From the NCBI GenBank assembly GCA_932521025.1, contig OW051470.1:2094501-2158500 (forward strand): a stretch of DNA of 64,000 bases, read 5' to 3'. Origin of the DNA: Oscheius onirici (Eukaryota > Nematoda > Chromadorea > Rhabditida > Rhabditidae). Both the position numbers and the translations under genes were made by a program. Position 1 is the first letter of the stretch. Every line of letters starts with the position of its first letter. Shown one piece after another: positions 41,801 to 50,854 of this stretch. The notes beneath the pieces are model-generated. The model ran no database searches. It was not told the origin of the DNA and worked only from the letters and a program-made list of their open reading frames with translations.

Positions 41801-44800
41801 TACTAATGTATTGGAGCTGGTTGTAGAATTTTATGGTTTGCGAATAGTCGTCCGAACTCATGATGAAACAAAACTGACGGGAAATGTGTGATGTTGGAAT
41901 CTCAGCCGATGAGAATGTTCACCGAATGGAATGCACTTTAGTTGAGCTGAAAAATTACTTCCGCAAAGAACTTGCTATAGTGACGGATTTTCAGACTTAT
42001 TAAAGGTTATGGTAGAAGATCAGCACCTGGCAGAATTTACTTGAGATAAACTGTGAAGGTGAAAATAAAAAAGAAAAATATTTGTGTTGTTTTACGGGGA
42101 ATTTGGTAGACTTCAAAATATGGCCTTGATCTTTGCTATTTTGTTTACGTTTATGTTAAAAAGTAGCTACAGAGTTTTCACTTACTTTTTTTCACCTCGT
42201 GTCCGATAAAGGTATAGAAAAATAGTAAAAGCGTCCGAAGTGTTAACCAGACAAGATTTTCTTTGGTCTTCTTGGAATCTTATTGTTATGGTGTCAATTC
42301 CATTTTCCGTGTACCTGGCATGCATAACCCGTGGCTAAATTATACATTTACGTTTCTTGTTTTTTTTTCACTCGATTTCACCTCTCCTTGAGGTTTTTAA
42401 ATTACGGAGGAGGAGTCATCGAAGTGAGAAAAATTCCAGTTCTTCCCAACTCGGAAGACTCTCAAAACATTCACAAGAGAAAGAAGCCGTGAGAAAACTT
42501 TAATAAGAAACACATATGACTAGCGCGTTCTTGAGTGATTCAGCGAGCTCACAGCCAGAGCAGTTATCGACGTCTGTCTGGGATGGAACTTGTCCAGAAG
42601 TTTCATCACCCATTTCGGGTATCTCAGAAGTTTGCGGACGGTCCAGAAGATGATGATACAGCGAAGGGGAATTAGCCAGTAGACTATTATGACGGAAATC
42701 TGAAAAAAGTATCTCTGTCCCGCTGTCCCTCAACCTACCGTAGTCAGAACCACAGTAGCTTGAGCTGCAATTGCTGCCGGAAGATACCGGGCTAGTTTAT
42801 AAACCAAGTCTGGGAGGTAGAAGAAGAACTGGAGCAGAATCTAAAAAAACATTCTGTCCTTTAATTTACTCTCAGCCTACCATAGCCAGCCAAGCCTTCA
42901 TCAACCTCCTCTGTAGACTCAGAGTTCTGGACGAGAACCCTCCTCTATTGAACCATCTGTTCAGAATCAGAATGCTCGGAACACCGGCGACGACAACTAT
43001 CAGATACATGAAGTAGTTTAGACCGTAGCTGAGAGGCTGTAATCGGGACTGGAACAGAGAGTACGAAAAACTGACCGCCTTCTCGGTAATATCCCTCATG
43101 TACTCTTTCGACGGGGACAGAACTGTCCAATCGGGACAGACAAAGTCACAAGTGTAGGTGATCTGTACCTTGAACTTGTTCAGATAATAGTTCTGGAACA
43201 GGGGAATGGGTAGAGTCACACAGTACAGTATGAGTCGAGACGCCGAAGCATATCTGGGCTTCATGAGGAAGACGACCTTGTAGACCATGGAAATGGCCAA
43301 AAGTTCTGCTGATATACTGGCTAAGAGATCAGCTATTGTAGCTATAATATAGACGATCCAGGTTGGGTAGTTTTTGGCAAAGAGGTAGATGAGTCCGGTG
43401 GGGAAGGTTAGGATCTGGAACTGGATGGTTTCCTTTCAGGATTTTGATCTTCCCCGTTTTGTGACTTTAGACCTCAAGATCAAACTTTCACAAGTTTTCA
43501 TGTTCTAGAAAGTTGTAGATCAGATCAAAAACTACAAGTTCACGTAACATCTCAAAGCTGAAAGATCACGAAAAGACTTTTTGACATCGAAAAATGACAT
43601 TCAAGTCAAAGACCGAAAACACTGCAGACCATTTTTGAGTTTGCTTTTCAAACGCTGGCGCTTTACGATCAGGTGGCCGAGTGGTTAAGGCGTTGGACTG
43701 CTAATCCAATGGGGTTTCCCCGCGTGAGTTCGAATCTCATCCTGATCGAATCTTTTTGCATTTTTCGAACCTACCGGGAAAAGAAAGGCATACAAGATAA
43801 CTGCCACCAGATGGACGAAAGACAAGACGAGTAGAATGTCCTTGTACTTGTTCTGGTTGTCTTTTGAGTACAGTAGTCCAATGAAGACGATGAACGAAAA
43901 AATCAGTCCGGCAACAATTGCCACTCCTTCTGTAGCATATTGTACGGAATTGAAGACCTTGACGTATAGGGGATACTCCATTGAGCAGAAGAAGAAAGCT
44001 TCTCAAGGTCGAGTGAACTCATTTCAAGGGCGGTGCTCTTTTTGAACTCGTTTCGCATCACATGTGCACATTTTGTACGGAAGCTCTGTGTTTTGTTCAG
44101 CTGACAGGAATGGGAATCTTGTCATCATTAGTCAAGGTTTCTCATGAAGAACAGGGGGAAAATGTTTGGGATTTCCAGGCTGACATGAGAGAGTATAATA
44201 CTGGTACACGGGAATTTCAGAGAACTGGAAAAACGAAGTTGTCTGTAAGATAGACTAGAGACATGCACATTTTTAAGTTGGAAACATGTGGCACTGACCT
44301 TTTTCCTGTACGTTCATTCAACTGTTGAACTGCATGAGTCTGTTCTTTGCTAGATCACATGTTAGATTCGATGCTGTATACCATTCTAAGGGCTCCCAAA
44401 AACACTGAGATTTAATGCAGTTCCTCGAATTACTTTCCTTGGAGCTCTGATCTCTCATCCTGACTAGAGCTCCAGAATTTCTCTGGCGGAAGTGTTGAGC
44501 TGTTTAAGAGCTTCAATCTCAATCATAGTAGCTCAACAGCTGAAAAACATTTATTCTGCACATAAAGGCTTGACTTGAAAGATTCTAATTGTAAGCAGTT
44601 GCCTCGTTATTGTCGTTGACCCTTGTAAATGCAGCCAGTTTTTTGCCTAGCCGAGTAGTTCTCAATAGCAGGTTTTTCGGGCATTATTTTCTGTTGCTGA
44701 TCATTTTCCTGATAGCTTAGCTAGCAACTTATTCTGTTTTTCCCTCACATTTGCTGCTTCATTACCTCCAACAAAAAGTAATTTGTTCAAAGAGCACAAT

Positions 44801-47800
44801 CTCGAGTGAACAGATCAAATATCAGATCCCTTCAAGACAAGATCTCTGGTTTTGCTATCAGAAACCACGTGGAGTTGAAAAATTGCATTTTACTTCTTCT
44901 TGACGAGACTTTCCCTGTTTTATAGCTCAACCAATCTGCCTCCCGACGAATGAAAGACTAATTGTCTTACACGTGGTAACCACAATTCATTCTTTCAAAA
45001 ACATTGAAATTGTCATAAATTTATTGGAAAAAGTCTCATTTTCAATCAGTGATATCTTGTGTCTCCGAACGAGTCAAACTACCAACTTTTCTTCCTGTGA
45101 CCTTTTTGATCACATTGCTAATAAAGTTAGGGATCCTGAGGATGTTTTTGCAAGACATGTACAGAATCCACGCTTTAGCCGGGTAGGACCAGCTGAAGAT
45201 AATTGCAGTAAACTGAAAAAACTGGTTTTTGAATGAATTTCTTCTCACCATCATACCAACCGGCATAATGTTAGTTTTAGCCACCTCGTCGAACAATGAG
45301 ATTATCGAAGTTAAGATAAAGGGAATGAAAGAAGACAAATGGCCAATCATCTGAAAAGACGGGTTTGTGTATATGCGTAAAACTTTGTCTTGCAAGACAG
45401 ATTTACCCAACAATTGGTGGATACTCAAAGTTAAAAAAGGTGTTCGGCCTTGGTCGCACTACTGCGATGTTGGCGAGACCAATTGAACACGGGCCTCGTC
45501 ACGAATATGTCCCAAATTAGACATTTCTGCATTTTTGACAGGCTACACTCATTTTTTCATATCCAAACAATGTTTAATCGATTAAACGTGAAAAATTGCT
45601 GTTCTTAACAATCCTTACCATGGCTGCCATTGTCCATGTTAGTCTGCGCTGCATTTGAAGCGTCCTCTTGGAATAGTTGCCCTTTTTGAAAAATCTTTGC
45701 AGCTTGTAGATGCACGGGACACCAAATAATAGAACGGTGGAAAACATAAAAAGGTCGAGAGAGTCCTGGAAGTTTTGTAAAGAACTAGTCTGGGAACCTC
45801 CCGTATTTTGAAATATTGGGACTTTTCGACAAACCTACCGTTATCGACGTATCTCTCATCTTCAGACTCTTCGGTTCAGTATAATTATTCTCTGTACAGA
45901 TGAGATCACATGTTGGTAGCCATTCGAGGTCAGCCGTTCCGACAAGTATTTGATAAATTGGATATGGTAGAATAGCAAACATCAGGAATATACCGAATTT
46001 CGTTGCCCAATGTGGTCTGAAAAAGTAGTCATTAGAATCTTGTACTCAGAAAGAACTTACTTTATAACCAGACAAGTTCTGTATAACATGCAGCTCGCCA
46101 TCATCTCCACCATCAATCTCGAAAACAAGGCTTGTGCTTCGAGAAATATCAAAACGACTGTCTCAGAATACAAAGGAGCTAGTTGGTAGACCAATTGGTA
46201 ATCCTTGCCTTCGATTCCAAAAACGGGAAGAAGGAGCAGTTGAAAGACACCAACGAGCAGTAGAGATAAAACCATGGCGATGACCGAACTCTGGTATCCG
46301 GTCATAATTTTCTTGTCCGTACTGATGAGGCCAACTGTGGTGATTAGGGCCAGCAGACACATAAGAACCGAGCCAGAAATAAGACTGACGTATTGGGCAA
46401 AGTTGAAGAGTCGAACGAGGAAAGGATATCCTGAATTGAAGGAAAATTGTTGGAGGTCCATTGGCGGTGGGGACAAGTACAAGAAACGTGATTTATATAC
46501 AGATTAGTCAGCGTCTAGGAAACGCGATCGCCATATTGGAGCGATAAACAATTATGATTTATTAAGTTAAGGAGGGAGAGTGTGGAGAAAGAGCAGTGGG
46601 ACCTGGAGCTATCTCGTGGTACTTTGTGATCGCGTCTGAGGAACATTAAAAGACTCTAAACTATTCTCGACATCAAATGTCGTAAATTTGTCACTGTTCC
46701 CAAGAAAATACCATCAAAAACTAGATGTGACAGTGTTAAAAAGTATAAACTCGTGTACTAGAACATTTAACCAGAAACCCATTGCTCACAGTTATTGAAA
46801 ATGTTTTTTGTATAGCGTAAAGTAAAAGATCAAAAAAATGAACAGAATTAACCACGGAAGGTAACTGTCAAGAGTGCATGCAAGGCCCAAAAGATCAGTC
46901 TAACAGACATAGAGCACGTGTTTTTTAGGTAAGGCAAATCAAATTAAATCTGAAAGTAGGACGAAAACTAACACAAAAAAAGTTACCTTCCATAGTCCTT
47001 CTGCTTGCCGACTAGACCAGAAGCATGGAAGTCTGGAACTGAAATACCTATGTCTAGAATAGTACCTCCTCATTACTCTTCTCCTTCCATTCAAAGGTCT
47101 CCAATAGTGACAGACGCGCATCCGTCCTCTTCCTCCCACCTCAAAATTAGAGATGTATTCAGAGACTAAATTTTGCCAAAGAACTGAGGCTGCAAGGTGA
47201 TTACGCAATTTTGTCTCTTTGAAGTTAAAAATTGGTTGTTTTTCAGTGTCCAGCCACGACGGAAGATGTCAACGAGAAAGCTCCCAAAGAGCTCAAGGGT
47301 CTGCCAACTGTCATTTGGGTAAGAGAAAGGAAAGACCAAAAAGAACTTTCAGAAAATCTGTCGAAACCCCACATTCATTGTCTGCATCTTTGTGGGAATC
47401 TTCGAATCGATCATCATCAACGGATTCGCTGCCTTCATGCCAAAAATTCTGGAGACACTGTTGAGTACAACGCCAATTTTTGCTTCTTATTTGTCGTGTA
47501 CGTTTCTAGTTTGTTCTGGAGTTAGAGTCTGTTCAACGGCTACTCTGAAAAAAATTTGAAAATTAAAATTTTCGGGTCGCTACACTGTGAAACACAGAAA
47601 ACTGAAAAAGCTGGAAACTCACAAATGAAGCTTGTGAGATCGGATTGTCAGTCATGTGTAATATCTGGCTGTGAGCATTGTTCAACTTCTGCAAGTAATA
47701 ATTATGGATATGAATCTTGCGGCAAAATTTCTAATGACCCAATTGTTCTCAATAGTAGCTGAATGAACAGACTATAACTGGGGCGAGAGGCTTGAGCTAG

Positions 47801-49267
47801 GTTTGTGCATCCAGGTCAGCAGATCAGCAGCGGAGTTGTCTCTTAAAAAGTCTAACCACGTCAGCCGTATTCTGGCCCAATGATCATTTTGGTGAGCTTA
47901 CGGATCGGAACAAAACAGAAATTTTCCGACAGTCAGATCGAGATGTCATTGAAGAAGCTCAGAAAACGATGACCTAGTATAAATGTTACCAAAATAGTCA
48001 TAGCAATTTTATTTGGAAGACAAATTCGTCAGAAGCCTAAAAATACAATTTCAGCCGTCGTCATCTTCGCCGCAGCTACTGGTGTCATGGTTGGAGGAAC
48101 CATCATCCGTCAGCTCAATTTACAGGTAGTTTCCAGCCACTTACTATTTTTTCAACAAACCCTTTCCAGGTCGGTGGAATGCTGAAAATGATCGTCGTCT
48201 GCCACGTCATCGCTCTCATCTTCACCACTGGTCTTCTAATTCACTGTCCTCAGCGGCAGTTCGTTGGCATCAACATGGGATATGAAGACAAGTAAGAAAA
48301 TGCCTGAAGATATATAAAAAGACTGGATATTTTAGCCAAATACATAGGACGTCTGAATTCAACGTAACGGATACTTGTAACAGCCAGTGTGTCTGCAAAA
48401 ACGAATGGAATCCAGTCTGTGACAAGGCGACGGGAAACATCTATTTCAGTGCCTGTTTTGCTGGTTGCAAAATACGGAAAGATACTGATTTGGTAATTTA
48501 CAGTCCATTTATTGAAAAGTTACATTATTCAGACGGTCGAATGGTCAGACTGCTCCTGTCTGGCAGCTAATGCTAGTAGTCATGGACTGAAACCGTCTCC
48601 GACGGATATTTTGGAGAAGGGATACTGTCAGCCGGTAAGAAATAGGCTGTCATGCATTTTCTATCCACTGACTTTTCCAGGACTGCGGGTCCGCCATTTA
48701 CATCCTTCTCGTGACTCTCTTCATCACCGTCGTGGCCAGTTTCGCTTCAGGAATCCCCACCCAGCAGATTATGCTTCGCGTAGTCCCATTCGATCAGCGA
48801 ACATTGGCTCTTGGTATTAACTGGACTTTCCTGAGACTTCTGGGCTTTATTCCGGGTGGTATTCTGTTTGGAATGATGATAGACACAGCTTGCTTGGAAT
48901 GGGATACGAGCTGTGGGAAAAATACCAGTTGTAGGGTCTATGATCCGGTCAAGCTGTCCTGGACCATTACGGCTGTTGGTGAGTGGGTTTACTCAGAGTC
49001 TGACAATGAGAGACAGAAAGATCATGAATCATTCAAAGCTTCTTGTTTCCAGCCATAGTCTGCAAACTGCTCTCCATACTGGCCACAATCCTCGGCTACA
49101 TGACCTACCAGCCCACAGAATTGGAGAGCACCCAATCGATTCACACAATTGACAGTCACGGAGCCCTGCATTTGGTAGTCAATGACGACCGACCACCGGA
49201 ACAGATCAATGGTTCGGTCAAGAGTGACGACAATGCCTCGACAATCCGAACAACTGATACCAATTGA
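23885..49267 (+). CDS. Organic anion transporter polypeptide (OATP/SLCO), 20-kb intron
   Basis: Sodium-independent transporter of large organic anions, 12 membrane spans. Sixteen exons join to 717 residues: 23885-23935 (tentative first exon), 24973-25085, 25122-25200, 25421-25571, 25612-25759, 26199-26374, 26414-26510, 27148-27304, 47247-47318, 47353-47497, 48055-48125, 48170-48291, 48336-48492, 48533-48634, 48681-48978, 49053-49267. OATP marks seen are the N-terminal spans, GHKGRWIGWG, the segment DPRWMGAWWIGF before span 6, and a Kazal-like Cys-rich loop (CVCKNEWNPVC...CFAGC) late in the protein. If the first exon is wrong, the next ATG is at 25003. Exons 8 and 9 join in phase across 19,942 bases filled with opposite-strand genes. 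A short 40-nt intron inside span 2 was needed to keep the frame. A tRNA-Pro sits in intron 3. Confidence 0.88.
25225..25296 (-). tRNA. tRNA-Pro (AGG), inside OATP intron 3
   Basis: Intact body identical to the other tRNA-Pro copies, but alone, without a tRNA-Gly partner. It is antisense to the transporter gene. Confidence 0.95.
26606..26676 (-). repeat. tRNA-derived sequence (SINE-head or tRNA pseudogene)
   Basis: The minus strand has an A-box-like TGGCGCAGTGG and a B-box-like GGGTTCAACTCCC at tRNA spacing, but the anticodon arm (GGCTGTTTCCAGC) and acceptor do not form a standard tRNA. It lies in an OATP intron. It is probably a SINE-type or decayed tRNA relic. Confidence 0.45.
27322..29857 (-). 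CDS. Serpentine chemoreceptor-like GPCR 1
   Basis: Seven exons (29848-29857, 29600-29811, 28520-28674, 28289-28475, 27654-27809, 27512-27613, 27322-27471) give 323 residues with seven hydrophobic spans. Family marks shared with five neighbours are VYNSLQY before span 1, CDLIC in the second outer loop, GIPCCLILNRWF after span 5, a basic IQRSLMKAW before span 6, and a C-tail RKLLFCPKWLKN..RRRS. The layout resembles nematode Str-superfamily chemoreceptors, but the exact family was not pinned down. It is antisense within the OATP intron. Two introns carry hairpin elements (27985 and 29250). Confidence 0.83.
27985..28133. mobile_element. Hairpin element, GGGCCCGTGCCAGCA type
   Basis: It starts CACCGGGCCCGTGCCAGCA and has inner arms that pair (ACTTGGCACCCAAGTTGAAC with GTTCAAAATTTGTGCCAAGT). 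A second copy in opposite orientation lies at about 31700-31912. It sits in an intron of receptor 1. Confidence 0.6.
29250..29437. mobile_element. MITE with GTGCGAAA..TATACTCGAAAGT terminal repeats
   Basis: Terminal inverted repeats of about 28 bases (GTGCGAAAGTACCGTATACT on the left and its complement on the right) enclose about 130 bp of noncoding sequence. It lies in the 925-bp second intron of receptor 1. Confidence 0.7.
29858..31028. other. Intergenic stretch between receptors 1 and 2
   Basis: No exon with good splice sites was found. The start of receptor 1 is at its left edge and the polyadenylation region of receptor 2 at its right edge. Open frames here are short and unsupported. 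Confidence 0.35.
31029..33590 (-). CDS. Serpentine chemoreceptor-like GPCR 2
   Basis: Five exons (33581-33590, 33339-33541, 32689-32843, 32452-32650, 31029-31448) give 328 residues. Shared marks are LLNSIQFISLV, CDLICID in the outer loop, GIPSILIINNWL, LQKNLTAAW, and the tail SPDWLKSLRRK. The last exon (140 codons) fuses what are three exons in receptor 1. The intron between exons 4 and 5 contains a hairpin element and a dispersed repeat. Confidence 0.83.
31565..31690. repeat. Dispersed repeat copy, inverted
   Basis: Contains CGCAATGGTGTCTGTCGTG..CTCTGTTTG and GACAATGTCTGACGTGTC-type segments (plus strand CAGACATTGTCAGGATTAGA). It is the reverse orientation of the family at 33790 and 59205. 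Confidence 0.5.
31700..31912. mobile_element. Hairpin element, second copy
   Basis: It begins GGCATCGGGCCCGTGTCAG and ends GCGCACTGCTGGCGCGGGCC. The arms pair with each other, and it is the opposite orientation of the element at 27985. It lies in an intron of receptor 2. Confidence 0.6.
32211..32330. repeat. GGCCAGGTT-rich short repeat cluster
   Basis: Several direct and inverted copies of AACCTGGCC/GGCCAGGTT lie within about 80 bases, inside an intron of receptor 2. It has the look of a tiny hairpin-forming repeat; no coding role was seen. Confidence 0.45.
33790..34040. repeat. Dispersed roughly 250-bp repeat (copy)
   Basis: CGACTTCGTCGCCTGCCGGC, then CTATCTAATCCTGACAACTC, GATTCTCGTGGCAATGGA, CAGCCACAGACACCATAG and TTAATAGTTTAGAT appear in the same order as at 59205 and 40840. 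It lies between receptor 2 and the ubiquitin-like cluster. Confidence 0.6.
34043..34574 (-). CDS. Tandem ubiquitin-like domain protein A, early stop
   Basis: Exon 1 (from 34574) starts MPKIYLVDEDFQSEKFYV and matches the first domain of the paralogue at 35979-36929. A TAA at 34332-34334 ends it after 80 residues, only about five codons before the donor (GA|GTGAGT, exon end 34318). The second exon (34043-34277) stays open (QMEVLITITDDNDGKQFARV) and is in phase, so the stop looks recent. The intron is 42 nt. The protein is either one ubiquitin-like domain or a fresh nonsense allele or pseudogene. No C-terminal Gly-Gly is seen, so conjugation is unlikely. The function is unknown. Confidence 0.6.
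34586..34670. repeat. 85-bp segment directly duplicated at 35446-35528
   Basis: The block from TTGCTACTTTCCAGGCACAG through TCCTCTAACCAGTCG is identical at both sites. It flanks the ubiquitin-like copies and marks a local duplication. Confidence 0.8.
34870..35216 (-). pseudogene. Ubiquitin-like protein C, pseudogene
   Basis: Starts MAQVKLMLVDETFRGEKFY at 35216 and follows the first-domain pattern to IKAAYAS, then hits an in-frame TGA (about 35117-35119). Beyond it the same frame continues with recognisable domain sequence (LANLNFYLDRQEIKD), a GTGAGT donor near 34967 and a degenerate second exon. It is the third copy in this cluster. Confidence 0.65.
35979..36929 (-). CDS. Tandem ubiquitin-like domain protein B, intact
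   Basis: Two exons (36715-36929 and 35979-36213) give 149 residues made of two beta-grasp-like halves: MPKIHLVDENFKGEKFYV..FDEIKAAYARR..LNLKERDVINVV, then TKIEMVVINEDGKQEPFNIT..MGHLKMLYVLK..EKGTVHVRKIK. Both halves end in a beta strand and neither has a Gly-Gly tail, pointing to a non-conjugated ubiquitin-fold protein. There is no signal peptide. The 501-bp intron is almost wholly one transposon-like element whose terminal repeat supplies the AG (CTTTAAG|CTCGACC). It is one of three copies nested antisense in the OATP intron. No known family was recognised beyond the fold. Confidence 0.7.
36214..36685. mobile_element. TIR element filling the intron of ubiquitin-like gene B
   Basis: Terminal inverted repeats CTTAAAGCGAGAGTCCAGCT (left) and the complement of AGCTGGACACTCGCTTTAAA (right) bound 472 bp without an open frame. 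The paralogous intron in copy A is only 42 nt, so this is an insertion. Its edge now carries the 3' splice site. Confidence 0.75.
37602..39391 (-). CDS. Serpentine chemoreceptor-like GPCR 3
   Basis: Five exons (39182-39391, 38989-39143, 38095-38278, 37884-38051, 37602-37847) give 320 residues. Shared marks are LLYNAVQYSNLV, CDFYCPD, GIPSVIILNNWF, KMSKKLTRAW, and tail WPDWMKKLLDRRKRTVS. Exon 1 starts directly with the ATG, unlike receptors 1 and 2, which have a 10-base first exon. The intron between exons 2 and 3 holds a GCGGATGCGG-type repeat. Confidence 0.83.
38395..38655. repeat. GCGGATGCGGAT-type inverted repeat
   Basis: Copies of ATGCGGAT / ATCCGCAT appear in both directions, including TATAGCCACTATCCGCAA facing TTGCGGATAGTAGGCTATAT, a near-perfect stem. 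Located in an intron of receptor 3. Noncoding. Confidence 0.55.
39650..39722 (+). tRNA. tRNA-Ile (AAT)
   Basis: Intact cloverleaf between receptors 3 and 4. The 3' flank runs straight into the end of receptor 4 (stop 31 bases away), and this tRNA plus tail block is duplicated at 17697-17902. Confidence 0.95.
39753..41861 (-). CDS. Serpentine chemoreceptor-like GPCR 4
   Basis: Three exons (41485-41861, 40037-40394, 39753-39998) give 326 residues. Shared marks are FYNQLQYISIV, CNLVC in the outer loop, GFPCIFILNSWF, LQRRLSRAW, and tail LFWRRSERRTLPTKISVI. It has the fewest introns of the cluster. The 1.1-kb first intron contains the dispersed repeat at 40830-41130. Its C-terminal coding sequence is the source, or a sister, of the fragment at 17697. 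Confidence 0.83.
40830..41130. repeat. Dispersed repeat, long copy
   Basis: Begins ACCAGCCGGCTTCGCCGCCT, continues with roughly 30-bp units like CTGATCTCTTCCCTACTCAA, then CATCTAATCTCGACAAAAC and GGATCACAGACACCATAT. The first half is the reverse complement of window positions 1-150; the second half matches 33790 and 59205. It is the fullest copy in the window. Confidence 0.65.
42520..43981 (-). CDS. Serpentine chemoreceptor-like GPCR 5
   Basis: Four exons (43775-43981, 42881-43414, 42739-42840, 42520-42699) give 340 residues. Shared marks are VFNSVQYATEGV, CDFVCPDW, GVPSILILNRWF, LQRRLMKAW, and tail YPKWVMKLLDKFHPRQTS. The large second exon (178 codons) covers spans 3 to 5. Intron 1 contains a tRNA-Ser. 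Confidence 0.83.
43667..43748 (+). tRNA. tRNA-Ser (GCT), inside receptor 5 intron 1
   Basis: Class II tRNA: acceptor GATCAGG/CCTGATC, anticodon loop CTGCTAA (GCT), long variable arm. It is antisense to the receptor gene and 26 bases from exon 1. Confidence 0.95.
43982..45041. other. Intergenic stretch between receptors 5 and 6
   Basis: No exon was found. The sequence has scattered GAGCTC and AGCTCAACAGCT motifs and short unsupported frames only. Confidence 0.35.
45042..46461 (-). CDS. Serpentine chemoreceptor-like GPCR 6
   Basis: Five exons (46061-46461, 45839-46016, 45619-45765, 45249-45350, 45042-45212) give 332 residues. Shared marks are LFNFAQYVSLISG, CDLICTENN, FGVPCIYKLQRFF, MQRRLTWTM, and tail RIPNFISNVIKK. 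It is the most divergent member: the usual ILN.W motif is replaced and the pre-span-6 basic stretch is shorter. Confidence 0.8.
46462..47246. other. Remainder of the OATP giant intron
   Basis: No exon is recognised between receptor 6 and OATP exon 9. There is A/T-rich sequence, with an ordinary TTTTTCAG acceptor at the end. Confidence 0.4.
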
Positions 49268-50854
49268 TCTTCGATTGCCTACCACTTCCAAAATACGGGA
49301 TTTTGCAACCATTTTCACAAGAATTGCAATACTGAATTGTATCATTGTCCTTATTAGTCCCCTTTGTATTCAGGTCTCATCTTCACTTACAGCCTTTTAT
49401 GAGAAATTGTATGAAATTGTTACCAAATGGCTTTATAAACTTTTTACTCCTACTGCTACGTCTGAGAATCTAGTTAAAGATGGCAAAAATATTTACTTGA
49501 GAACGTGCGTTTATTTCAGTTTGAGACAGCTCCAATTCAGTAGAGGTTAGAGGAATCTAAACTATCTAAAGCGCAATGGTGTCTGTGGTGGACTCTGTTT
49601 GGATGTTTGTTTGTTTGTACGGTACCTCAAATGGTCGCGACAAGTCAGAAACTGTAAAGATAAGATAATTAGTTCTGAACGTGGAGTGAGAACAACGTGA
49701 GTGTTTGCAATTCTAATTGTTTATCTGTTTGTTTTCGGGCTGCTTGAATTGGTCCCCATCATCAAAAGTGTCTGGAAGCAACAGAATGATGATAAGCCGA
49801 CGAGGTTCTTCATTCGGGAACAGGTCTCCAAACTGGACGTACAGTCTCCGCTTTGCATGCTCTTTGTTTGCTCGAAAGAGCACCAGGAAACAACTTGCGA
49901 ATCAGTACATCCTTTACAACGTCAGTTCTTCAATTTTTATAAACATTTCACTCATTTTCCAGAAAATCTTTACTTCGGTCCGTGCTGGGTGATTACGTAC
50001 GTCATCGCAGCCTCATGCGGACGCGGTGGATCTACTGATCAGCAACACGGATATCACCAGAAGTTGGTTCGTCAACGGGAGTTTTTTTCATATTATTTGT
50101 GAAACGTGAAAGCTGCTTTCTACAAAAGTAGAACTAGAAAATCCCGGTGTTTTGAAGTCTATTTTTCTCTGGAAAGTGAATTTTGAATCGGGTGTTGAAG
50201 AACTCAATAAAAATGAGAGAAACCTGTTACATGTTTATTTCAGGGACTCGAGATGACCTCGACCATGGGAAAGACCGACTCTACACCATGCTGCTGGCTG
50301 CTCAATTTAAACTTGCATGTGATCCATCCATCCCCCGTCATGTTTTTCGTTTTTTATTTAATGAAAGTTTAGTTCTAACAATATTGCTCTGTCTGCAAAA
50401 CCGAGGGACTCGACTATGTGTAACATATTGAAGCTAATTGTAGTTTGTGACGACATTAGGAATTTATCTTCACTCACGGTAGACGAAACGCATCCATATC
50501 GAGTGAAAGCCAAGTTGATGTCAAAGTTAAATTGTAAAATCTCATCTCTCTACTACGCAATAGTCTCTGTGGTGGACATTTTATTTGTTTGTTTGTCCGG
50601 GACCTCAAATGGTTGGGACAAGTCAGAAATTGTCAGGATTAGATTGTCTCTTTTGAACTTGGAGTGGAAGCGAGGTTTTGCCAAAAGATTGGATAGAATA
50701 CGTCTGAGAAGCCGCAGGTGCCAGGGCGGCGAAAAATGTCGACCTCTCCTACATGGTATTTGAAATGTTCAGATAACAATATAGTCCTAATCGGACGGTC
50801 AAGTTAAAAAATATCTCAAAGGGTTTGTTTTATGTACATAACACACTATCATTA
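49268..50854. other. Repeat-rich intergenic stretch with a degenerate frame
   Basis: Two inverted copies of the dispersed repeat (about 49560-49690 and 50555-50670, each with GTGTCTGTGGTGGA or GTCTCTGTGGTGGA and CCTCAAATGGT) flank a frame at about 49735-50105. That frame reads GSNRMMISRRGSSFGNRS and later DLLISNTDITRSWFVNG, interrupted by stops, with a plausible GTCAGT..TTTCCAG intron. It may be a decayed gene exon pair. The family was not recognised. Confidence 0.3.
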
